Positions 30,929 to 38,614 of a stretch of DNA of 64,000 nt are shown in pieces. The position numbers and the translations under genes are program-made. Numbering within the stretch: the first letter of the stretch is position 1; the number at the start of each line of letters is the position of its first letter. The stretch lies in NCBI RefSeq assembly GCF_947498515.1, contig NZ_CANMKO010000015.1, forward strand, positions 22,406 through 86,405, written 5' to 3'. The notes beneath the pieces were generated by a model, which was not told the origin of the DNA, searched no databases, and saw nothing but the letters and a program-made list of their open reading frames with translations. The DNA is from an uncultured Pelagimonas sp. (lineage in GTDB: Bacteria > Pseudomonadota > Alphaproteobacteria > Rhodobacterales > Rhodobacteraceae).

Positions 30929-32122
30929 ATGACTGCGTCAGACTGGAAACGCCTGTTCTCCGCCGGGTACCGGGTCTTCTTTTTACTCGCAGGGCTTTGC
31001 GCCATCTGGGTCATTCTTGTCTGGGAAATTTGGCAGGCCAGTTTTGGTGCACTATCCCTTCCCACGGCCCAGCCGCCGCACCTTTGGCACGCTCATGAAA
31101 TGATCTTTGGCTATGGCGCAGCGGCGATTGCCGGTTTCCTTCTCACCGCCGCCCCGAGTTGGACCAAATCCGGGCCGGAACCAACTAGCTTTTTTGCCGT
31201 CACGTCCGGCCTTTGGCTCGCCGGTCGTCTCGCTATCTGGTGGTCAGGGAGCTTGCCTTTGACCTTGGTTGCCATCATTGATTTGCTGTTTTTGCCTATC
31301 CTTGCGGGCCGCATTCTTCAAACCCTGCTCAAACGCCCCAAGCCACAACAGCTGATCCTGTTGGTTGCCATTCTGGTCTTTTGGTCGGGCAACGTTTTGG
31401 TGCATTTGGAATGGGCTGGCCTAACACAGGATACCGCTGACCAGGGGATGCGCGGAGGTTTGGCGGCGCTTTGCGCGTTGATTGTGATCTTGGGCGGCCG
31501 TGTCACCCCGGCTTTTACCCGCAATGCCATGTTGCGCGTGGGGCGCGAGGAAAACCTACCGTCGAACCCAACACCTCTGGCTGTTGCCTCAATCGCGCCC
31601 GCTCTTTTGGTTCCGCTCGCTTTGCTCACGGGTGCCCCCAATTGGGTCATGGGCATTGTCGCGCTCGTTGCTGGCTGCGCTGCTCTTGTACGTGTCGGGC
31701 TTTGGCACGGCGCTTGGACCCTGCGCCAACCGATTTTGTGGACCTTGCATCTTTCCTACGCGCTCAATGCCATTGGTTTTGTGATGCTAGGTCTGGCGGC
31801 GTTTGACATTGGGAGCGAGATCGCTGCGCTGCATGTCCTTGGTATTGGCGGCGTCGGCGGCATGACATTGTCGGTGATGTCGCGTGCAGCCTTGGGCCAT
31901 TCGGGGCGCGACTTGATTGCCCCTAAGCCCGTTGCCATTGCCTATGTTCTGGTACCTCTTGCCGCCCTGATCCGCGTGGCCGCCACGATTTGGCCCGACC
32001 TTTATATGACTGGCATCCTGATCTCGGGCGCGTTGTGGATTGTGGCCTTTGCGCTTTACACAATCGCGCTTTGGCCGATTTTCTGGGGCGAACGGATCAA
32101 AAAACAACCAGTTTCCGCCTAG
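30929..32122 (+). CDS. nnrS: NnrS family multi-pass membrane protein
   Basis: The product has 397 residues, starting at ATG 30929 behind AAGGA. It has about 12 hydrophobic segments and family motifs: HLWHAHEMIFGYGAAAIAGFLLTAAPSW near residue 50, VLVHLEWAG, GGRVTPAFTRNAML, LHVLGIGGVGGMTLSVMSRAALGHSGR. NnrS is a heme-copper membrane protein linked to nitric oxide stress and denitrification. Divergent to the nirE operon with an FNR-type box between. A bidirectional terminator follows. Confidence 0.93.
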   Translation: MTASDWKRLFSAGYRVFFLLAGLCAIWVILVWEIWQASFGALSLPTAQPPHLWHAHEMIFGYGAAAIAGFLLTAAPSWTKSGPEPTSFFAVTSGLWLAGRLAIWWSGSLPLTLVAIIDLLFLPILAGRILQTLLKRPKPQQLILLVAILVFWSGNVLVHLEWAGLTQDTADQGMRGGLAALCALIVILGGRVTPAFTRNAMLRVGREENLPSNPTPLAVASIAPALLVPLALLTGAPNWVMGIVALVAGCAALVRVGLWHGAWTLRQPILWTLHLSYALNAIGFVMLGLAAFDIGSEIAALHVLGIGGVGGMTLSVMSRAALGHSGRDLIAPKPVAIAYVLVPLAALIRVAATIWPDLYMTGILISGALWIVAFALYTIALWPIFWGERIKKQPVSA

Positions 32123-32163
32123 ATTAGGCACTTCTTGATCGACCTACGAGGCGTCTCAGTCCA

Positions 32164-32198
32164 AAGAAAAACGGCCCCCGCAAGGAGGGCCGTTTTAT
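32164..32198. terminator. Bidirectional intrinsic terminator between nnrS and phoX
   Basis: AAAACGGCCC pairs with GGGCCGTTTT across a ten-base loop (32167-32196). Both strands end in a run of T or A, so it serves the converging nnrS and phoX transcripts. Confidence 0.8.
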
Positions 32199-32216
32199 CA
32201 GTCTCAAAACATCGGT

Positions 32217-34100
32217 TTAACCAAACGCGGCCTTGTCTTGACGCCAAACTGCAACCACAGAAGACCGTGGCTTGCCTGCTCCATCTGGCCAAGATCCGCC
32301 GGGGTGCTGAACACCGACAAAGGCAACGGTTTTGTCAGCCGACCAGCAAAGACCGGTGACTTCGGCACCATTTGGAACGGTCATAAAGCGTATGATTTCA
32401 CCGCTTTCCGGGTCGCCAACCAACATCTGGTTATTGCCCATTCCGGCAAAGTCACCTTCGTTCTTGTAGTTGCCATCGGTCTGGATCCACAAAAGGCCAT
32501 CCGACGAGAACGCCATGCCATCGGGCGAGTTGAACATGTTGCCTTCGTTGACGTTGTCCGAGCCACCATATTCATTGTCATACACGGTTGGATTGCCCGC
32601 CATGACATAGAGGTCCCAAGTGAACCCATCAGCAGCGTGGTTTTCACCAGCAGGAGTCCAACGCACGATCTGGCCGTATTTGTTGGTCTCGCGCGGGTTC
32701 ACTGCGTTGACCGACGTGTCATCACCACCGGCATTTGGCTTAACACCGCGGTTTTTGTTGTTGGTCAGGGCGCAATAGGCTTCGACCTTGAGCGGGTTTG
32801 ACGCAACCCATTCCGGGCGATCCATCGTTGTACCGCCAACTTTGGACGCCGCCATGCGGGTGAAGCACAAGATCTCCGCTGCATCCATTCCGGTGGTCTC
32901 AGGCGTCAAGGCCAACCATTCACCGCTCTGATCATCGTTAAACTTGGCAACATACAAAACGCCATCATCCAGCAAACCGTCGGTCGGCGCACCCTTTTCC
33001 CATGTGGCGTTGGACACATATTTAAAAAGGTATTCGCCACGTTCATCATCGCCCATATAGACAACAACGCGCCCATCTTTGGCATGAACCATTTCGGCGT
33101 TTTCATGTTTGAAACGGCCCAGCGCGGTGCGCTTTACCGGAACCGATGTTGGGTCGGCTGGATCGATTTCGGTGATAAACCCATGGCGATGCGGCTCATT
33201 TGGCTCTTTGCTGACGTCATAGCGTTCATCAAACTTTTCATAGGCATAACGGCCGTCGCCACCGATTCCATAGCGCTTGTAACCTTCGCCTTCCGGCATC
33301 TCACCGGTTGCGCCGAAGTAGCCGTTAAAGTTCTCTTCGCAAGTGAGATAAGTGTCCCAAAGCGTCTTGCCAGACCCACAGTTGTTCATGGTGCCTTTGA
33401 CCATCATACCCGACGGATCGGCTTGGGTTTGTACCAAAGCGTGACCGGCCAAAGGGCCTGCGATTTTCATTTCGGTTTCGTGGGTGATACGACGGTTGTA
33501 ATCGCTGTCCAGCACCACTTCGAAACCGCTGCCGGTGTCGGCCACTTCCATCACAGTGACACCCTGAAGGTTCTTAAGAAGAACAACTTCTTCGGCTGTG
33601 CGGGGGGTGCCTTCGGATTCGATTGGCAGGTTGATCTTGGGGTTCACATATTCCGAGTTCACCGCGATCAGCTGCTTGCCGTTCACTTCAAACAACTCCA
33701 TGCCGTCGGTGTTTTCACCAAACACCTTGTCCGACATCTCAACCGACACACCGGTTTCAGCGCTATAGGCATCTTTGGCATCAGACCAAAGCGCATCACC
33801 CCAACGGACCAAAACCTTGTGCTCAAAACCCTCTGGAACATGGATGTCATAGTCGGTCGCAATGCCAACTGGCTTGAAACCGAACTTGGCATGACCATCG
33901 GCCCGCGCCGCAGTGGTTGAAGAAAACAAACCCGTTCCAAACACAGCCGCACCGGAGCCAAATGCCAACGTGCCGCCTAGGAAACCGCGGCGCGATACGG
34001 CGCGATCTACAACTGCGTCAAATTGGTTTTCATCGGGGCGCGGATCCCGGTGTTCGTCAAAATCATCCCAAGACAGGTCTACCAAATTCTTATCGCTCAT
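32217..34100 (-). CDS. phoX: PhoX-family secreted alkaline phosphatase
   Basis: The product has 627 residues from ATG 34100 (MSDKNLVDLSWDDF). A twin-arginine signal SRRGFLGG lies at 36-43, cleaved near ARADG around 66-68. Features of PhoX: NSEYVNPKINLP, NNCGSGKTLWDTYLTCEENFNGYFG, ENAEMVHAKDGRVVVYMGDDERGEYLFKY, CWSADKTVAFVGVQHPG. PhoX phosphatases hold iron and calcium and release phosphate from organic esters in the periplasm. The longer frame to 34205 was rejected. No pho box was confirmed. Confidence 0.93.
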   Translation of the reverse strand: MSDKNLVDLSWDDFDEHRDPRPDENQFDAVVDRAVSRRGFLGGTLAFGSGAAVFGTGLFSSTTAARADGHAKFGFKPVGIATDYDIHVPEGFEHKVLVRWGDALWSDAKDAYSAETGVSVEMSDKVFGENTDGMELFEVNGKQLIAVNSEYVNPKINLPIESEGTPRTAEEVVLLKNLQGVTVMEVADTGSGFEVVLDSDYNRRITHETEMKIAGPLAGHALVQTQADPSGMMVKGTMNNCGSGKTLWDTYLTCEENFNGYFGATGEMPEGEGYKRYGIGGDGRYAYEKFDERYDVSKEPNEPHRHGFITEIDPADPTSVPVKRTALGRFKHENAEMVHAKDGRVVVYMGDDERGEYLFKYVSNATWEKGAPTDGLLDDGVLYVAKFNDDQSGEWLALTPETTGMDAAEILCFTRMAASKVGGTTMDRPEWVASNPLKVEAYCALTNNKNRGVKPNAGGDDTSVNAVNPRETNKYGQIVRWTPAGENHAADGFTWDLYVMAGNPTVYDNEYGGSDNVNEGNMFNSPDGMAFSSDGLLWIQTDGNYKNEGDFAGMGNNQMLVGDPESGEIIRFMTVPNGAEVTGLCWSADKTVAFVGVQHPGGSWPDGAGKPRSSVVAVWRQDKAAFG

Positions 34101-34310
34101 CTCTACAGTTCCTTGCTGACCATCGTTTGCTAGGTCTGCACCGGCATCCATACCGGCCACAGATCGGATCAGCGCGGGTGTGACAAGGCAATGTATAGCT
34201 GACATGACGGTTTCCTAACGAATTTACGACAACGCCACGCGCCCTCTCCCCTTTACCTGCGCTTAAAGCCTGTCATATATCGACCGGACTTATCCACGCG
34301 GAGACACGCC

Positions 34311-35009
34311 ATGCAGCTTTTTGTCGGTTTGGGAAACCCAGGCACCAAATACGCGAAAAACCGACATAATATCGGCTTTATGGCCTTGGACCAGATCGCT
34401 TCGGACCACGGGTTTTCACCTTGGAAATCCAAGTTTCAGGGCCAAATTTGTGAAGGGCGTCTTGGCGGGGACAAGGTTTTGCTGCTCAAGCCCGAAACCT
34501 TTATGAACCTCTCTGGCCAATCGGTTGGCGAGGCCATGCGGTTTTACAAAATGGACGTTGGCGACGTCACGGTCTTCCATGATGAGCTTGACCTTGCGCC
34601 GGGAAAATGCCGGGTCAAAATGGGTGGCGGGCACGCTGGGCATAATGGGTTGCGCTCTATCCACGGGCACATTGGTGAAGATTATCAAAGGGTTCGACTT
34701 GGGATTGGCCATCCCGGTCGCAAGGATTTGGTCTCGGCCTATGTGTTGCACGATTTCCCAAAGGCCGACGATGAATGGCTGAACAATCTGCTTTGGGGCA
34801 TAAGCGATGGCGTGGCATCCTTGGCCGATGGCGACAAAGGACGGTTTCAAAACGCCGTTGCGCTGAAAACCAACCCGCCGCGGTCCTCCAATAACAAGCC
34901 CGAGAGAGCCAAGACCAGCGACGAGTCACAAGCCGCAGTAAAATCCGCAACAAAACCAGAGCCAGATTCGCGATCCGCCTTACAAAAGCTCGCTGACAAG
35001 TTCCGTTAG
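34311..35009 (+). CDS. pth: Peptidyl-tRNA hydrolase
   Basis: The product has 232 residues. LFVGLGNPGTKYAKNRHNIGFMALD places the catalytic His at 19 with Asn9. KPETFMNLSGQSVG, VFHDELDLAPG, KMGGGHAGHNGLRSIHGHIG and RVRLGIGHPG are conserved. It frees tRNA from stalled peptidyl-tRNA. The C-terminal 50 residues are a charged extension (KPERAKTSDESQAAVKSATKPEP), longer than in E. coli. No rplY/ychF neighbour is seen here. Confidence 0.95.
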   Translation: MQLFVGLGNPGTKYAKNRHNIGFMALDQIASDHGFSPWKSKFQGQICEGRLGGDKVLLLKPETFMNLSGQSVGEAMRFYKMDVGDVTVFHDELDLAPGKCRVKMGGGHAGHNGLRSIHGHIGEDYQRVRLGIGHPGRKDLVSAYVLHDFPKADDEWLNNLLWGISDGVASLADGDKGRFQNAVALKTNPPRSSNNKPERAKTSDESQAAVKSATKPEPDSRSALQKLADKFR

Positions 35010-35074
35010 AAAATACTACGTTTGGGCTTGCCCAAACCACTTTGGGCGCGCACCCTACGCGCCGGAGGTGATTT

Positions 35075-36241
35075 ATGCTGAAAAAGATATTGCGCGGCTT
35101 AGTCGTGTTGGCGGTGATCCTAGCGGGTTTGGCAGTTTGGAAACGCGAAGACCTGAACCGCCTGAATGCCGTGAACACCCTGTTCTCTGAAGAGAAAATT
35201 GTTCACAATTTCAGCCATATGGGCGACCTGTTCCACAATCGCCCAATTCCCATTACCTCTGAGCCCTCCCCGCTTCCTACCGGCGACCCTATGCCTCTTC
35301 CTAACGATTGGGACACATGGCTTGCGCGCCGTTCGATCACCGGTATCCTTGTCGTTCACGACGGTGCCATCCGCCATGAAAGCTATCACAGGGGCACCGA
35401 GGCAAGCGATCCGCGGATTAGCTGGTCGGTGGCTAAATCCTATCTCTCGGCGCTGTTTGGCGTTGTTTTGGCCAATGGCGACATCGCAAGTCTTGATGAT
35501 CCGGTGACGAAATATGCGCCCTCCCTGCGGGGGAGCGCCTATGACAATGCCAGCATTCTCAATGTCTTACAGATGTCATCAGGTGTCACCTTTGACGAAG
35601 ACTACCTCGATTTTTGGAGCGATATCAACAAGATGGGGCGCATCTTGGCCCTTGGGGGATCAATGGATGGCTTTGCTGCCGGGTTAACCGAAACCTTTGT
35701 CGAACCCGGAGAACAATGGAAATACGTGTCGATCGACACCCATGTGCTTGGCATGGTTCTGCGCGGTGCGACGGGCCGCAACGTGCCGGATTTATTGGGG
35801 GAATACGTTCTTTCCCCGCTCGGAACTTATGGTACGCCGCATTATGTCACCGATGGCGATGGGGTATCCTTTGTCCTTGGGGGCCTCAACCTGACCACCC
35901 GTGATTATGCCCGCATGGGCGAGATGTTTCGCAACGATGGCCTATTTCAAGGTCAACAAATCATTCCCAAAGACTGGGTCGAGATCAGCACGAAACCGTC
36001 GGCCAAAACCGAGCCGGGCAAGATGCAATATGGCTATCAATGGTGGATGCCCGCCGATGCAAAACCCGGTGAATTTTTGGCCCGTGGGGTCTATGGCCAA
36101 TATGTCTATGTCGACAAAACCGCCGATGTGGTGATCGCTGTGAACGCTGCGGATCGCGCCTTTCGCGAGGCCGGGGCAAATGACGACAGCATCACTATGT
36201 TTCGCCGATTGGCGGCACAGCTCAAGGAGACCGGATCATGA
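35075..36241 (+). CDS. Serine hydrolase of the class C beta-lactamase family
   Basis: The product has 388 residues. An N-terminal anchor (LRGLVVLAVILAGLAVW) precedes the catalytic part. ISWSVAKSYLSALFG holds the SxxK motif with Ser118 and Lys121. GAYDNASILNVLQMSSGVTFDEDY and EQWKYVSIDTHVLGMVLRG carry the YxN-like region, and YGQYVYVDKTADVVIAVNA lies near the end (H/K-x-G-like). It probably acts on peptidoglycan-like or ester substrates, not necessarily antibiotics. The next gene overlaps it by 4 bp. Confidence 0.88.
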   Translation: MLKKILRGLVVLAVILAGLAVWKREDLNRLNAVNTLFSEEKIVHNFSHMGDLFHNRPIPITSEPSPLPTGDPMPLPNDWDTWLARRSITGILVVHDGAIRHESYHRGTEASDPRISWSVAKSYLSALFGVVLANGDIASLDDPVTKYAPSLRGSAYDNASILNVLQMSSGVTFDEDYLDFWSDINKMGRILALGGSMDGFAAGLTETFVEPGEQWKYVSIDTHVLGMVLRGATGRNVPDLLGEYVLSPLGTYGTPHYVTDGDGVSFVLGGLNLTTRDYARMGEMFRNDGLFQGQQIIPKDWVEISTKPSAKTEPGKMQYGYQWWMPADAKPGEFLARGVYGQYVYVDKTADVVIAVNAADRAFREAGANDDSITMFRRLAAQLKETGS

Positions 36242-36615
36242 TGAAACGCCCTGCGATCAATGTGTTGGACGGTATACTTGAGGAATGCTCACGCGACCCT
36301 CTCACCGGATTTTTCCGCGATGGTCATTGCAATACCTGCGCCGAAGACGCCGGCAACCATACGGTGTGTGCGGTGATGACGGCGGAATTCCTCGCCTATT
36401 CGGCCTATGTCGGCAACGATCTATCAACGCCGCGACCTGAGTTCAATTTTGCCGGGCTCAAACCCGGTGATCAATGGTGCCTTTGCGCAGCGCGTTTCCT
36501 TCAGGCCCATGACGAGGGCTGTGCGCCCAAGGTTAATCTGGCTGCCACACACAAGGATGCCTTGGAGATTGTGCCGCTCAAGGTGTTGCGTGAACACAGC
36601 CTAACAAACAACTAA
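36238..36615 (+). CDS. DUF2237 family protein
   Basis: The product has 125 residues. NVLDGILEECSRDPLTGFFRDGHCNTCAEDAGNHTVCAVMTAEFLAYS, TPRPEFNFAGLKPGDQWCLCAARF and PKVNLAATHKDALEIV follow the DUF2237 pattern of conserved Cys, Asp and Trp. Function is unknown. ATGA overlap with the serine hydrolase suggests a two-gene operon. Confidence 0.92.
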   Translation: MMKRPAINVLDGILEECSRDPLTGFFRDGHCNTCAEDAGNHTVCAVMTAEFLAYSAYVGNDLSTPRPEFNFAGLKPGDQWCLCAARFLQAHDEGCAPKVNLAATHKDALEIVPLKVLREHSLTNN

Positions 36616-36637
36616 GGGCGGCCCCTACGCGCCGCCC
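36616..36637. terminator. GC-rich hairpin between converging genes
   Basis: GGGCGGC (36616-36622) pairs with GCCGCCC (36631-36637) across an eight-base loop in the 28-bp gap between the DUF2237 gene and the slipin gene. No T run follows on either strand, so its activity as a terminator is uncertain. Confidence 0.45.
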
Positions 36638-36643
36638 CCGGTC

Positions 36644-37801
36644 TTAGGTTTGGTCTGACAAACGGACGACTCCATTCATCAAACCCTCGGTGCCGTTGTG
36701 CACGGTCAACTGGTCGACCTTGCTTGCGATGTTTTCAAGCGCCTCAAGCTCTTTGAGGCGCAGCATCACAGGGTTTTCAGCCATCACCTTGGCGGTGTTC
36801 AAAAGCGAACGGGTTGCGTTCGTTTCTTCACGACGCCGGATGACGTTAGCCTCGGCTTCTTTTTGCGTCGCAACCACCTTGTTCAAGATGTCGCGCATCT
36901 CACCAGGCAGGATCACATCTTTCAATGCGATATCGCCTACTTCGATGCCGATCTCGGCCATTTCGCCACGCACCTTGGCGGCGGCTTCTGCATCGACACT
37001 CACCTTGTCGGCCAACATCTGATCCAATGTCAGCGCGCCAAGGGTTTTACGAAACGCAAGCTGCAAAGCCCGGTGCAAGGCTTCGGAAAAGTCCCCGACT
37101 GTCGACACCGCACGCAGAGGGTCCGTGACACGGAAATCCGCGCTCAGGTTGATGCGCAAAGTCACCCGGTCTTTGGTCAGGATCTCTTGACCTGTCACCT
37201 CTTTGGCCTGCCAACGGGTATCCACCATCTTGACCAGATGCTTACGCCCCAACTGCCAGAACCAGTAGGTTCCGGAGGTCAGCACCTTTTGATGCACCCC
37301 GTCAATCGACCAAAGACCGACGCGCCCAAGGGCCACTTCGACAGAGCTCATACCCCGCATCAATACCCGGCCACGTTCGGTTTGACCCAACCGACGGACC
37401 AAGTCTTGAGGCAAGTCATGCGTGTCAGACAAGGCAAGGGTTTCGACCTTCCAGTCCCCGGCGTCGCGCCACAAAAGCAACCGCTTGTCGGGCGAAAGAA
37501 GGTCCCAGATCCGACCATTGCGGCTCAGAACCGCGATCTCATTCGCGCCGGTTTCAACGGTCACCACATGAGGATCAGCCAGATCAGGCCGCGTGCGCAT
37601 CAAGGCATCGGCGTATTGCGACGTGAAAACGGGAGTTGTCAGGTCAAATACAATCACCTCGGCTTTGCGCGCGCTTAGCCGGTGTTCACCGGGGCCAAGC
37701 ATGGCGTCAAAGCGACCATTCAACAGGACAAGCGCCCGTTGTGTTTCGGTCAGGGTGAGGCGCTGCTTACCTTGCAGCTTATCAATCAACATTTTCATCA
37801 T
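36644..37801 (-). CDS. Slipin/SPFH (band 7) protein lacking a membrane hairpin
   Basis: The product has 385 residues from ATG 37801 (GGAGAG lies before it; 37798 is possible). SPFH part: RYWF-type strand HQKVLTSGTYWFWQLGRKHLVKMVD, RWQAKEVTGQEILTKDRVTLRINLSADFRVTDPLRA, then RAVS...LHRALQLAFRKTLGALTLDQMLADK and IGIEVGDIALKDVILPGEMRDILNKVVATQKEAEANVIRRREET. The N-terminal part (LLNGRFDAMLGPGEHRLSARKAEVIVFD) looks like a second, partial unit. No transmembrane helix is seen at the start, unlike ordinary slipins. Two tRNA-like genes precede it on the same strand. Confidence 0.88.
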   Translation of the reverse strand: MMKMLIDKLQGKQRLTLTETQRALVLLNGRFDAMLGPGEHRLSARKAEVIVFDLTTPVFTSQYADALMRTRPDLADPHVVTVETGANEIAVLSRNGRIWDLLSPDKRLLLWRDAGDWKVETLALSDTHDLPQDLVRRLGQTERGRVLMRGMSSVEVALGRVGLWSIDGVHQKVLTSGTYWFWQLGRKHLVKMVDTRWQAKEVTGQEILTKDRVTLRINLSADFRVTDPLRAVSTVGDFSEALHRALQLAFRKTLGALTLDQMLADKVSVDAEAAAKVRGEMAEIGIEVGDIALKDVILPGEMRDILNKVVATQKEAEANVIRRREETNATRSLLNTAKVMAENPVMLRLKELEALENIASKVDQLTVHNGTEGLMNGVVRLSDQT

Positions 37802-38191
37802 ACTCTCCAATACGTCGTCATGCGCGCAAAACGCGTTTTCTCCTTTTGGTGTTTGGGGTTGCGCCGGGATTGGCGGCAGGTGTGACGCACCGGCACGATT
37901 GCCAATGCGTGAAATGAGTGGGTCCGAAACCACCCCATTGCCAAGGCCAGTGGCGAAGGATGGGGCGAGCGGTGACGCGGCCCATTGGTGCGCCCTGCCC
38001 CATTGAGGCGTGGCGGGCCAACAGGTGGCGGCACGTCTCCCGATCCCCGGCCAATGGCCTGAGCGGAGTTGGGTCAGGCGCAGGTCGTGACCTTTGCCGC
38101 GATCCACCCCCGCGAGGATGGTTTCGGAACCCGATATGGTGGACCGCTTGCGCGGGCCGGCGTGATAGGCCGGTGCTCACTTAAGAGCTTT
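37802..38191 (-). other. 390-bp GC-rich leader between tRNA-like genes and slipin gene
   Basis: This stretch has no supported gene. The slipin frame is open through most of it to 38107, but the predicted residues are Pro/Ala-rich and without family similarity. Hairpins are visible, the clearest being ATGGGGC (37960-37966) with GCCCCAT (37997-38003). CCAATGG/CCATTGG-like words recur six or more times. It may be a long 5' leader, an RNA gene, or a remnant of one. Confidence 0.5.
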
Positions 38192-38266
38192 GAGAAACGG
38201 CAGGAGTCGAACCTGCGACACCCAAATTCGTAGTTTGGTGCTCTATCCAGACTGAGCTACGTTTGG
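38192..38266 (-). tRNA. tRNA-like gene, anticodon ACG (Arg-like)
   Basis: On the minus strand D arm GCTCAG...GAGC, anticodon stem CCAAA/TTTGG with loop CTACGAA (anticodon ACG) and T arm GCAGG/CCTGC with TTCGACT are all well formed. The acceptor pairs at only five of seven positions (CCAAACG with CGTTTCT; the two outermost positions are C-C and C-T). CCA is not encoded. It is therefore doubtful as a working tRNA and may be a tRNA-like RNA. Confidence 0.75.
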
Positions 38267-38340
38267 ACATGTTGACGGGAGTCGAACCCATGACCCGCGG
38301 AACCTAGGTCCGCTGCTCTACCTGACTGAGCTACAACACA
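38267..38340 (-). tRNA. tRNA-like gene, anticodon TAG position (Leu-like), atypical
   Basis: On the minus strand D arm, anticodon stem GCGGA/TCCGC, T arm ATGGG/CCCGT with TTCGACT loop, and acceptor TGTGTTG/CAACATG (seven pairs with two G-T wobbles) are present. The anticodon loop CCTAGGT has C at position 33 instead of the almost invariant U. The variable region is too short for a normal tRNA-Leu. It ends exactly where the next tRNA-like gene begins (no spacer). CCA is not encoded. Confidence 0.72.
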
Positions 38341-38402
38341 CTGTGCAATCCCACTGTCTCAGCCTTGGCATACGGGAATGGCAGAGCCAGCCGCACCGGG
38401 TG

Positions 38403-38418
38403 AGCAACAACTCAGCCC
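38403..38418 (-). promoter_or_regulatory. Candidate sigma-54 promoter
   Basis: On the minus strand GGGCTGAGTTGTTGCT fits the -24/-12 pattern: GG-N10-GC with a TTGCT element. It matches the consensus at the invariant GG and GC and at TTGC, but not at the AC of GGCAC. Transcription would start near 38391, about 50 bp before the first tRNA-like gene. This is a prediction from pattern only. Confidence 0.45.
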
Positions 38419-38475
38419 GCAAAGGTCTGATCCATCAGGACCACGAGGGGGGAATAATCCGCAACAGATGAGTCG

Positions 38476-38523
38476 TTCAACCGGTTGGTTGAATGTCGCA
38501 CAGGGGCGTTGCGCCCGCGCAAC
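38476..38523. promoter_or_regulatory. Two inverted repeats upstream of candidate sigma-54 promoter
   Basis: TTCAACCGGTTGGTTGAA (38476-38493) has 6-bp arms with an AACCGGTT centre. GTTGCGCCCGCGCAAC (38508-38523) is a perfect 6-bp-arm palindrome. They lie about 60 to 120 bp upstream of the candidate promoter, where activator sites of sigma-54 enhancer-binding proteins usually sit. They also lie between the trpB terminator and the locus, so they are not part of trpB. Confidence 0.5.
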
Positions 38524-38549
38524 ATTATTACTCACTCGCGCAATAAATG

Positions 38550-38580
38550 AAAAAGGCGCCCCGAACCGAAGCGCCTTTTG
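38550..38580 (-). terminator. Intrinsic terminator of trpB
   Basis: On the minus strand GGCGC and GCGCC flank an 11-base loop, preceded by AAAA and followed by TTTTT. It ends 35 bp after the trpB stop codon and can act on the other strand as well. Confidence 0.8.
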
Positions 38581-38614
38581 CCAATTTCCAAAGCGGTTGC
38601 GCTTTGCAAAAATA

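Noticed and set aside
32238..33920. Plus-strand frames opposite phoX
   Set aside because: Antisense shadows of a 627-residue PhoX protein with a twin-arginine signal.
37802..38107. 102-codon N-terminal extension of the slipin frame
   Set aside because: Pro/Ala-rich, lacks SPFH similarity and starts far from a ribosome site; GGAGAG before 37801 fixes the start.
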